From the NCBI GenBank assembly GCA_947455725.1, contig CANGPL010000025.1, forward strand, positions 1 to 35,342: DNA of 35,342 nt, in the 5' to 3' direction. Positions 22,567 to 29,041 of this stretch are shown here, piece by piece. Position 1 is the first letter of the stretch; each line of letters begins with the position of its first letter. Origin of the DNA: Hyphomicrobiales bacterium. Lineage in GTDB: Bacteria; Pseudomonadota; Alphaproteobacteria; Rhizobiales; Beijerinckiaceae. Made by a program: the position numbers and the translations under genes. Below the pieces are notes generated by a model. The model saw only the letters and a list, made by a program, of their open reading frames with translations, was not told the DNA's origin and ran no database searches.

Positions 22567-23754
22567 ATGGCTATCAATGAGGCAGGCCGCGCATTGGAAC
22601 ATGCACGGCATTTGTTGCAATCTATCCCTCTTGTTGATGGCCATAATGATTTGCCATGGGTTATTCATTCGAGCCCGATGGCACAAAAGAGCGTCAAGAA
22701 ATATGATCTCGCTCGTTTGCATCCAGAATCAGACACGGATTTGCCGCGTCTCAAGGAAGGCATGGTCAGCGCGCAATTTTGGGCGGCCTTTGTGCCCACG
22801 CTCATGCCGCAGCCGGGCCGCATGACATTGGAGCTGATCGATATCATCCGCCAATTGCCGGAAACCTACCCCGATGATTTTATGTTCGCGCTTGAGGCCA
22901 ACGACATTGCGCGTGCCAAAAGACGCGGCAAGATTGCAAGCTTCATGACGGTTGAAGGCGGTGTGGGGTTGGAAAACAGCCTGTCGCCGCTACGCGTTTG
23001 GCAGGCGGCTGGTGTTCGCCTCATGACGCTATGTCATAATGAAACGCTCGATTGGGTCGATAGCGCGACGGATGCGCCGCGCCATGGCGGCTTGACGAAA
23101 TTTGGCGAGGCGGTGGTGCTGGAATTGAACCGCTTGGGTATTATTGTTGATCTCGCGCATACATCGCCGAAAGTGATGCATAAAGTGCTCGATATCTCGC
23201 GCGCGCCCGTTTTGTTTTCGCATAATAATGCGTTCTCGCTTTGTGATCATCCGCGCAATGCGCCTGATGATGTTTTGGATCGCGTTCGCTCTAGAAAAAG
23301 CATCATTATGGCGACGTTTATTCCTGATTTTATTAGCCAGAAATCGCGTGATTGGTCGCGCCCTTTGCGGGATAATTTTGGTAAAGCGTCCTTCATGCAT
23401 AATCACGATGAAGCCATTGCGGCGCATGCTGCGAAGAACGGGCCGCAGCCCAAAGCAACCATCACGGAGCTTTGCCATCACATCGAATATATGGTTGGCC
23501 GCACGGGGCTGAACCATATCGCGATTGGCTCAGATTATTATGGGGGTGCGACGCCTGAAGGCTTAGAGGATGTGAGTAAATTTCCCAACCTCATCGCCGC
23601 CCTCATCGAACGCGGTTGGTCCGATGAGGCAATTGAAAAAATTGCCAGTGGTAATTTTATCAGGCTCTTTAAAGCCGTTGAACGCACGGGCAAAGCGCTC
23701 AGCAAAGTGGAGCCACCACGAACGGGACGGGTGGAGGATTATGACGGGCGTTGA
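22567..23754 (+). CDS. Membrane dipeptidase-like enzyme, peptidase family M19
   Basis: M19 enzymes are zinc dipeptidases, often able to cleave dipeptides with a C-terminal D-residue. The 395-residue product has VDGHNDLPW (H26, D28), bridging E130 (TVEGG), H198 (AHTS), H219 (FSHNN) and D323 (IGSDYYGG), which match the metal and catalytic positions of the family. There is no signal peptide, so it is probably cytoplasmic. The start is set by a strong AAGGAG element 5 nt upstream; an upstream open extension to 22486 lacks support. Its 3' end runs 16 bp into the convergent HlyC-like gene. Substrate cannot be told from sequence. Confidence 0.9.
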   Translation: MAINEAGRALEHARHLLQSIPLVDGHNDLPWVIHSSPMAQKSVKKYDLARLHPESDTDLPRLKEGMVSAQFWAAFVPTLMPQPGRMTLELIDIIRQLPETYPDDFMFALEANDIARAKRRGKIASFMTVEGGVGLENSLSPLRVWQAAGVRLMTLCHNETLDWVDSATDAPRHGGLTKFGEAVVLELNRLGIIVDLAHTSPKVMHKVLDISRAPVLFSHNNAFSLCDHPRNAPDDVLDRVRSRKSIIMATFIPDFISQKSRDWSRPLRDNFGKASFMHNHDEAIAAHAAKNGPQPKATITELCHHIEYMVGRTGLNHIAIGSDYYGGATPEGLEDVSKFPNLIAALIERGWSDEAIEKIASGNFIRLFKAVERTGKALSKVEPPRTGRVEDYDGR

Positions 23755-24254
23755 ATGAAGTCCTCGTTTGGAATGCGGTTGTCGCGCGGGCAACTGTTCC
23801 ATGTGGCCCATCGAGCAATTTTTCTTACTTTTCCATATTCATCGCGTCTCAGGGCAAAGCCCGGAGCAGTCCGGTCAGCAAAAACCGTTTTTTGTAAATC
23901 GCGCGTTATGGAAATTCCCAGTCCCGGAGCAACCATGTCGATGATCCAGAGATTATTTCCACTGTTCCACGAGTCATGCGGCGGGTCGATGAAGTTTGTT
24001 CTTATTTGCTCTGATAGTTCGTCGGATAGATAAGCCCACGTTGCAAAAGCCACGCATTGACTGCCACTAAAATAGAGCTTGAATTGCTGTGCTAGAATGG
24101 GCGGAATAAATAATCGTGCAATATCTGCGATGGTCCAATTTGAATAGATACCATTGAAGGCACACAGGCCAATCATGTAGCCTAACGCCTCGGGCTTGCT
24201 TATCCGAATGTCATTTGATTCCGAAACAACGCCTATTGTTGCGGTTTCACTCAT
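23739..24254 (-). CDS. HlyC-family (RTX toxin lysine acyltransferase-like) protein with Tyr at the catalytic His position
   Basis: HlyC-type proteins use acyl-ACP to acylate internal lysines of RTX toxins before export. This 171-residue protein matches E. coli HlyC, as I recall its sequence, without gaps over the key region at an offset of 14: LGYMIGLCAF (24-33), NW at 39-40, the SGSQCVAFATWAYLS stretch (63-77, as in PVAYCSWANLS), W96, SGN, and LWIIDMVAP (102-110, as in KWFIDWIAP). D106 matches HlyC Asp92. The position of the catalytic His23 is Y37 (codon TAT, 24146-24144). So it is either a changed enzyme, a partner protein, or inactive. The start overlaps the HlyD stop by 4 bp. It is the last gene of the peptide-export operon. 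Confidence 0.8.
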   Translation of the reverse strand: MSETATIGVVSESNDIRISKPEALGYMIGLCAFNGIYSNWTIADIARLFIPPILAQQFKLYFSGSQCVAFATWAYLSDELSEQIRTNFIDPPHDSWNSGNNLWIIDMVAPGLGISITRDLQKTVFADRTAPGFALRRDEYGKVRKIARWATWNSCPRDNRIPNEDFIQRPS

Positions 24255-25570
24255 CGTTCCCGCGCTCCATTCATGATTGATCGTTCAATCGGCTCAAAGA
24301 GATATGAAATCAGTCTTCGTTTTCCCGTTACAATATCAGCAGTAGCTGTCATTCCCGGGGAAAGGGGGATATTGCCTTTCATCGTATTCAGTGCCGTCGA
24401 AGTGAGCGTGACACGGAAAACATAGGCCCATGTTTTATCGGCGGCATTGACCGTATCACCGCTGATATCGCGGAGGATGCCGTGGCCAAGAGCGTAACGC
24501 TCGGCGGGGTAGGCATCGAATTTCAGATAGACGGGTTGGCCTTTTTCGATAAAAGCGGCTTCTTCCGTCGGTAATTGCCCCTCAAATTCAAATGCTTCAT
24601 TGATCGGTACAATTTTGGCCAAAGTATCACCTGCGGCTATTCGCCCGCCTACAGTCTTGATTTTCAATTCTTCGATTTTGCCAGAAACGGGGGCCGTAAT
24701 GGCTGAATAAGTGAGATTGCGGGTAACAACCGAAAGGCGTGTTCGCAATTCGGACAAGTCCCTCTCGGTTGTATCAAGGGCGCTCGTCCATTCTTGTCGA
24801 ATGAAAGCGAGTTTGCCCTGTCGCGTCGCATAAAGCTCTTGCAGCCGGGCTGATTTCACGAGGCTATCACGCTCCTGCACGGTCTTTTCGCGTCGCAATT
24901 CCTCATAGGCTTGGGTCTTTTTGGCAAAATCGCTTTGGCTCAGATTGCCATTCGCTTGCAAAGCCGTTGCCGCATCAAACAATTTCTGTTCAAGCGCCAA
25001 CAGGACATTGTTTTTCTCAAGTCGCGCGTTTGCAACTTGTTGATCGGCTTTGGCGGAGGCAAGGCTCGTATCGAGTTCGGCCATTGAAGCAGAAAGATTG
25101 CCGAGTTCGGCAATAAGAAGCCGTTCGGTCGTCAAACGGCGCTCGTCCGACAAGGTGGTTTGCCGGAGTCGATCAACCGCAACCGGGATGAAACGTTCAT
25201 CAGCAGGGTCATAGGAATCGATTGAAGCTAGTTCGGCTTTTAATTTGGCCGCAGTGGCTTCCAATCGTTCAATATGATCTTTGACTTGTTCGGCCTCCGC
25301 TTTCTGATCCGTTTGATCGAGCGCCAAAAGGAGTTGGCCTTGTTGAACACGCTCCCCGTCACGGACGGCTATTTCGGTTACCCGGCCATCGATTTGCGAT
25401 TGAACCGATCTCACGGAACCGATAGGCACAATTTTGCCGGTCCCGCGTGCGACGATTTCGATTTCGGCAACAAAACTGCCGATAATGGCGGATATGATCA
25501 GCGCACTCAGGCTAAGAGCCGAAAGCCGTAAGGTCGGCGAAGGGCCTGAAAGCGCGAAAGCCTCAACCAT
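24251..25570 (-). CDS. HlyD-family type I secretion adaptor
   Basis: Periplasmic adaptor that would join the ABC exporter at 25563-27266 to an outer membrane TolC-like channel. From the ATG at 25570 the protein has 439 residues: a short cytoplasmic N-terminus, one membrane helix (about 15-36), a lipoyl-like half (VARGTGKIVPIGSVRSVQSQ, VRDGERVQQGQLLL), and a long coiled-coil hairpin (about 85-300, Ala, Glu, Leu and Lys/Arg rich). The second lipoyl half (ITAPVSGKIEELKIKTVGG) follows, and the C-terminal signature GMTATADIVTGKRRLISYL ends in FEP, typical of type I secretion HlyD. I prefer this start over one 90 bp upstream because it overlaps the exporter stop by only 8 bp and gives the usual short N-terminus. 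No TolC gene is nearby. Confidence 0.9.
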   Translation of the reverse strand: MVEAFALSGPSPTLRLSALSLSALIISAIIGSFVAEIEIVARGTGKIVPIGSVRSVQSQIDGRVTEIAVRDGERVQQGQLLLALDQTDQKAEAEQVKDHIERLEATAAKLKAELASIDSYDPADERFIPVAVDRLRQTTLSDERRLTTERLLIAELGNLSASMAELDTSLASAKADQQVANARLEKNNVLLALEQKLFDAATALQANGNLSQSDFAKKTQAYEELRREKTVQERDSLVKSARLQELYATRQGKLAFIRQEWTSALDTTERDLSELRTRLSVVTRNLTYSAITAPVSGKIEELKIKTVGGRIAAGDTLAKIVPINEAFEFEGQLPTEEAAFIEKGQPVYLKFDAYPAERYALGHGILRDISGDTVNAADKTWAYVFRVTLTSTALNTMKGNIPLSPGMTATADIVTGKRRLISYLFEPIERSIMNGARER

Positions 25571-27266
25571 AGGCAACAATGCCAAGTCTTTCTTGGCCCT
25601 CCTTTTGCAGTGGCGAACCGTTCCGACCAAGATCAATAATTTGAGTTGGGTTGGCGACAAGATCGGGCCGGTGCGTAATCAGTACAACAGCAATTTGGTC
25701 GGAGAGCGATTTGAGCATGGCCATGATCTGCTGTTCCGTCTCATAATCGAGCGCACTTGTCGGCTCGTCGAGAATGAGAAAGACGGGATTGAGCAACAAG
25801 GCCCTCGCCAGCGCCAGTCTTTGACTTTGCCCGCCGGAGAGGTGAATCCCGCCATCGCCGATCATCGTATCAAGGCCCAACGGCAAATCGCGAACCCATT
25901 CAGCCAAGGCAGCTTGTTCCAGCGCCTGCCAACAAAAAGCGTCATCGACACGCGCGGCAAAATGCAAATTCTCGCGGATTGATCCGTTAAAGAGTTCCGG
26001 ATGTTGCGGCAGATAAGCCACATGCCTGCGATAAAGGCTTTGTGGAAGACGATGCACGGGCTTATTCCCAAGCATCATTTGACCATCTTTCACAGGCAGC
26101 AAACCCGCCATCAAGCGGGCCAGTGTCGTCTTGCCAGCGCCGGATGGTCCGATGATCAAGGATAATCCGACGGGTTCAATCCGAAGCGAGAGATCATGAA
26201 TGAGCGGCTCGCCGTCAGGATAGGCAAAACTCACACGCTCGAGAAGCAATTCCATCCGCTTTAAAGATTGAACGCTTTCCGCCTTTGATGTTTCCTCCGC
26301 AGCCTCCAGCAACAATTCGCCCACACGCCGACGGGCAATCTGCACATTTTGCCAATCATCCCACAATTTGGCGAGACCAAGAATAGGACCGGACACATAG
26401 CCTGAAAGCAGATGAAACGAGACGAGTTGGCCAAGTGTCATTTCATGCGCCAAAACCAGACGCGCTCCGAAAAAGATGACGATGGCGACAAGAGCTTTGT
26501 CGAAAAGACTTGAAACGCTGCGGCCACCAAGCGCCATATTTTGCGCGATGAGCGTTTGACGCATGGTTTCAGTCAAGCTCTGGTCAAGTCGATCAAGTGC
26601 ATATTGCTCGGCCCCGAGCGATTTCAGCGTAATGGCATTGCTAATGCTCTCGACCAAGCGCGCATTATGGAAAGACCCCGCCAAAAACGCTTTGTCAAAC
26701 CGGCTCCGTTCCAGCGGGCCAAATATGAAATAGAGCGCGAATTGCAAAGGAATGGCGAGCAACAACACGCCGGTTAAAAACGGGCTTATCGTAAACAACA
26801 CGGCGGCATAAACAAGCGAAAATCCGGCATCCAGCAAAAGGCCGGAGGTGGTATACGCGATAAAACTTTGTACCTTGTCGATTTCGCCGATACGGGAGAG
26901 GATTTGTCCCACCGGCCATTTTTGCAACACCGCCAACGGCAAATGAAATATATGCTGCAATGCGCGTAGTGTAAGGTCGCGGCCAATCCTTAAACCGATC
27001 CATACGCCAAGCCGCCCGGCGGTAAAGCCCAGCAAGCCTTCAAACCCTGCTACGGCTAAAAGCAATACAAGAACAATCGCGAGACTTTCGGCCCGCTGAT
27101 AGGGCAGGATGCGGTCAATAATCGCCTGCATCGCGAAGGGACTAACAAGTGCCAACAGGCGGAGAACAATAGAAAGGGCAGCAACTTCTACAAATTGGGC
27201 TGTACGGCCAGTAAAAGAGCGACGGAACCAAAAAAGGGGTGTTGCGTTTAATCTAGTCGGCGACAT
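25563..27266 (-). CDS. ABC exporter of the type I secretion / peptide export class, lacking an N-terminal C39 or C39-like domain
   Basis: The 567-residue protein joins a six-helix membrane domain to an ATPase. The membrane part starts at once (FVEVAALSIVLRLLALVSPF, with ALVSPFAMQAIIDRILPYQR as in HlyB/LapB exporters). The ATPase has Walker A GPSGAGKTT (373-381), Q-loop region LPQHPELFNGSIRENL, signature LSGGQ (476-480), Walker B VFLILDE (495-501) and H-loop H532. HlyB and bacteriocin exporters normally have about 130 residues of C39-like or true C39 peptidase domain in front; here only about 20 residues precede the membrane domain. So it should not cut a double-glycine leader. Substrate is inferred from the operon: the 97-residue poly-glycine peptide. 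Confidence 0.9.
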   Translation of the reverse strand: MSPTRLNATPLFWFRRSFTGRTAQFVEVAALSIVLRLLALVSPFAMQAIIDRILPYQRAESLAIVLVLLLAVAGFEGLLGFTAGRLGVWIGLRIGRDLTLRALQHIFHLPLAVLQKWPVGQILSRIGEIDKVQSFIAYTTSGLLLDAGFSLVYAAVLFTISPFLTGVLLLAIPLQFALYFIFGPLERSRFDKAFLAGSFHNARLVESISNAITLKSLGAEQYALDRLDQSLTETMRQTLIAQNMALGGRSVSSLFDKALVAIVIFFGARLVLAHEMTLGQLVSFHLLSGYVSGPILGLAKLWDDWQNVQIARRRVGELLLEAAEETSKAESVQSLKRMELLLERVSFAYPDGEPLIHDLSLRIEPVGLSLIIGPSGAGKTTLARLMAGLLPVKDGQMMLGNKPVHRLPQSLYRRHVAYLPQHPELFNGSIRENLHFAARVDDAFCWQALEQAALAEWVRDLPLGLDTMIGDGGIHLSGGQSQRLALARALLLNPVFLILDEPTSALDYETEQQIMAMLKSLSDQIAVVLITHRPDLVANPTQIIDLGRNGSPLQKEGQERLGIVAYG

Positions 27267-27288
27267 CGCTTATAACTTCTTAAAAACG

Positions 27289-27657
27289 TTAAATTGGGCG
27301 AAGTTGGAAAGCTCCATCAAAATCAATTAGAAAAATTATATCGTCAGGGTATTCTTTAAAAGTTTCAATATGAACAACTATGCATTGATCTTGATTAATT
27401 TTAATTTTAAGGAATTTATCAGTGTGATTTTCATAAATAGAGTTAAAAACTATAAATTTATTATGATAATTTTTATTTCCGTCTAATGATTTTGTATAAG
27501 ATTTCGTAATCAATGATAAAAATGGATAAGTAATCGTATCAGGTTGCAGAGGACCTTCAATTAAGAAATCCCTGTCAACCAATCCGCTCAAAACCTTAAA
27601 CGAATGGTCGTCAAATATCTTCTTTATTGCACGAGCAGAAAATTGAAATTGCTTCAT
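27289..27657 (-). CDS. AT-rich orphan protein in the peptide-export operon (unknown function)
   Basis: I do not recognise this 122-residue protein. It has no membrane segment or signal peptide, one cysteine, and alternating hydrophobic strands (KFIVFNSIYEN, CIVVHIETF, DIIFLIDFDGAF) that suggest an alpha/beta fold. Its DNA is strikingly AT-rich compared with both flanks (many AAT, ATT, TTT and AAA codons), a sign of separate origin. There is no clear ribosome binding site. It lies between the peptide gene and the exporter, 22 bp before the exporter start. Two guesses: an immunity protein for the peptide, or a free-standing stand-in for the roughly 120-residue domain that the exporter lacks. 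I see no direct similarity supporting either. Confidence 0.6.
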   Translation of the reverse strand: MKQFQFSARAIKKIFDDHSFKVLSGLVDRDFLIEGPLQPDTITYPFLSLITKSYTKSLDGNKNYHNKFIVFNSIYENHTDKFLKIKINQDQCIVVHIETFKEYPDDIIFLIDFDGAFQLRPI

Positions 27658-27677
27658 TTTGATTACTATTTATTGTT

Positions 27678-27705
27678 GACGGTCTCGCACCCGTGCGAGA
27701 CCGTC
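27678..27705 (-). other. Perfect intercistronic hairpin between the peptide gene and the export genes
   Basis: GACGGTCTCGCAC (27678-27690) and GTGCGAGACCGTC (27693-27705) form a perfect 13-bp inverted repeat separated by two bases; with a realistic loop of four the stem is 12 bp and GC-rich. It lies 35 bp after the peptide stop and 20 bp before the next start. Read on the - strand, no U run follows, so it is more likely a 3' end stabiliser or partial terminator that keeps peptide mRNA above exporter mRNA. Read on the + strand it is followed by TTTTGTTT and would also stop transcription coming from the other side. Confidence 0.6.
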
Positions 27706-27739
27706 TTTTGTTTAATAAGTCGGTAAATTAGTGCGTCTA

Positions 27740-28033
27740 TCAAACAATTCGTCTTCCGCCGGGAGCAGGTGCAGTTGACGGGCAAGCAGCGCTACCCGGA
27801 TGTTCAATAGTAAACATCCCTCCGGGTGTTGAATAAGTACACTGTGTCGTTATTCCATCTGACTGCCGATTAAGCAGCGTTCCGGAAAAGGCAGTTTGCG
27901 TATTTTGACTATTGTTCGACGAATACGCACCACCTCCACCGCCCCCACCACCACCGCCACCACCAAAAAATTCGGTAGCGATTTCCGGCATCAACCCAAA
28001 CTTGTCGTTACGGTCTTTTAATTCCGATTTCAT
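27740..28033 (-). CDS. Poly-glycine small peptide, likely substrate of the adjacent type I exporter
   Basis: The 97-residue product has three parts: a charged N-terminus of 23 residues (MKSELKDRNDKFGLMPEIAT, then EFF), a run of 12 glycines (24-35, DNA 27929-27964), and a polar Ser/Asn/Gln/Thr-rich C-terminal part with two cysteines (C65, C84) ending in GGRRIV. All three lysines (2, 6, 11) lie before the glycines. The glycine codons are mixed (GGT, GGC, GGG, GGA), which argues that the protein run is kept by selection. A strong AGGAGA element (28040-28045) precedes the ATG by 6 nt. There are no RTX nonapeptides and no signal peptide. Being first in an operon with an ABC exporter, HlyD and an HlyC-like protein, I infer an exported effector, bacteriocin or signal. 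Family not recognised. Confidence 0.75.
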   Translation of the reverse strand: MKSELKDRNDKFGLMPEIATEFFGGGGGGGGGGGGAYSSNNSQNTQTAFSGTLLNRQSDGITTQCTYSTPGGMFTIEHPGSAACPSTAPAPGGRRIV

Positions 28034-28118
28034 TTCGAGTCTCCTATCGAGTTATTAAACCAAATAGTGGCAAGAAAGTCCGGTATTTTTGATTGTGCGG
28101 CATTTCCTGCCGTGAAGT

Positions 28119-28149
28119 AAGATATCCCCCCCCCTTCCGCTTTTTTCAA
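28119..28149 (-). promoter_or_regulatory. Candidate promoter of the peptide operon with a G9 tract in its spacer
   Basis: On the - strand, TTGAAA (28149-28144) and TATCTT (28124-28119) are separated by 19 bp that include nine consecutive G (C9 on the + strand, 28126-28134). It lies just after the SDR terminator and about 85 bp before the peptide ATG. A small hairpin CGGCA/TGCCG lies in the predicted leader. A spacer two bases shorter would be near ideal, so changes in tract length could alter promoter strength. Confidence 0.4.
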
Positions 28150-28164
28150 TTCAAAAAACATGCC

Positions 28165-28192
28165 TAAAACCTGTCTTTTGTGACAGGTTTTA
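28165..28192 (-). terminator. Intrinsic terminator after the SDR gene
   Basis: TAAAACCTGTC (28165-28175) and GACAGGTTTTA (28182-28192) make a perfect 11-bp inverted repeat with a 6-nt loop, starting 15 bp after the SDR stop. On the - strand the stem ends in TTTTA and a T6 run follows a few bases later. T-rich sequence also follows on the + strand, so it may work in both directions. It separates the SDR transcript from the peptide operon. Confidence 0.7.
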
Positions 28193-28207
28193 CTACTTTT
28201 TTGTTCA

Positions 28208-28957
28208 TCAAATCCCGTGTAAATAAGCCCGGTTCCATGTCGGCGCGATGGTGACTTCATTGATGCAGACATGGGCGGGTTGCGTGGCGATATAGACATA
28301 GAGATTGGCCATATCTTCGGATTGTAACATGCGCGCGCGCTCTTCGTCCGTCACCTTCACGGGGCGCGTATTGAGGATTGGCGTTGAGATTTCATGTGGG
28401 CAGATGACCGATGAACGGATGCCGTTTTTAAACTCTTCCATGTTCAAACTATGACTCATGGCAACGACGGCATGTTTGGATGCCGTGTAAGCGGTACCCG
28501 AAAGCGGCGTCACATATTTTCCGGCCCATGAGGCCGTATGGATCAATACGCCATCTTGCTGCGCGCGCATTTGCGGGAGCACGGCGAGTACGCAGTAATA
28601 GGCGCCATTGAGATTGGCCTGTAACACGTAATCGAGATTTTCTGGCGTGAGTACGGCAAAGGTGCGCGCGGTTACGTTTGTTCCGGCATTGTTAACGAGC
28701 ACGTCAAGCCGCCCCGTTGCTTTGATGATGCGTTCGACGACAGCGGGAGCCATGGCTTTGTCCATGACATCGCCCGGTTCGACCAACGCCTTGCCGCCTG
28801 TTTGTGTAATGGCGTGGGCGACTTCGTCGAGCGGCTCTTTGCGGCGACCGGTGAGGGCGACGGTTGCGCCTTCTTTGGCCATCGCGTGCGCAGTAGCTTC
28901 GCCGATGCCGCTGCCTGCCCCTGTGATCCAGATGGTTTTGCCGTCGAGTTTGCCCAT
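28208..28957 (-). CDS. Short-chain dehydrogenase/reductase (SDR)
   Basis: An NAD(P)-dependent oxidoreductase of the classical SDR family, 249 residues. The cofactor loop is TGAGSGIG (12-19), followed by NNAG (89-92), catalytic serine S143 (HTASW), and the YxxxK pair Y157 and K161 (AYTASKHA). An R-R-K after the second strand (TGRRKEPL) suggests preference for NADPH, though this is only an inference. GGAAGGAA precedes the ATG. The substrate cannot be told; general SDRs act on alcohols and ketones of many kinds. It lies 84 bp downstream of purB on the same strand and has its own terminator. Confidence 0.92.
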   Translation of the reverse strand: MGKLDGKTIWITGAGSGIGEATAHAMAKEGATVALTGRRKEPLDEVAHAITQTGGKALVEPGDVMDKAMAPAVVERIIKATGRLDVLVNNAGTNVTARTFAVLTPENLDYVLQANLNGAYYCVLAVLPQMRAQQDGVLIHTASWAGKYVTPLSGTAYTASKHAVVAMSHSLNMEEFKNGIRSSVICPHEISTPILNTRPVKVTDEERARMLQSEDMANLYVYIATQPAHVCINEVTIAPTWNRAYLHGI

Positions 28958-29041
28958 GGTGTCGATTCCTTCCCAATTTAATTTTTGCCAATGACCGATT
29001 TGGACGTCGAATGGCTTAGTGTGAGATAAATATGCTCGATT

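Noticed and set aside
27929-27964. Glycine codon run as a simple DNA repeat or CRISPR-like repeat
   Set aside because: The codons are mixed GGT, GGC, GGG and GGA without a constant unit or spacers, so it is a coding feature and not a repeat array.
27740-28033. Poly-glycine peptide as an RTX protein
   Set aside because: There are no GGxGxDxUx nonapeptide repeats and no acidic residues within the glycine run, so calcium binding of the RTX kind is not expected.
28030-28299. 89-codon - strand frame overlapping the SDR 3' end
   Set aside because: Its first half lies inside the SDR gene in another frame and then crosses the terminator. Only the last 43 codons are kept as a low-confidence leader ORF in the findings.
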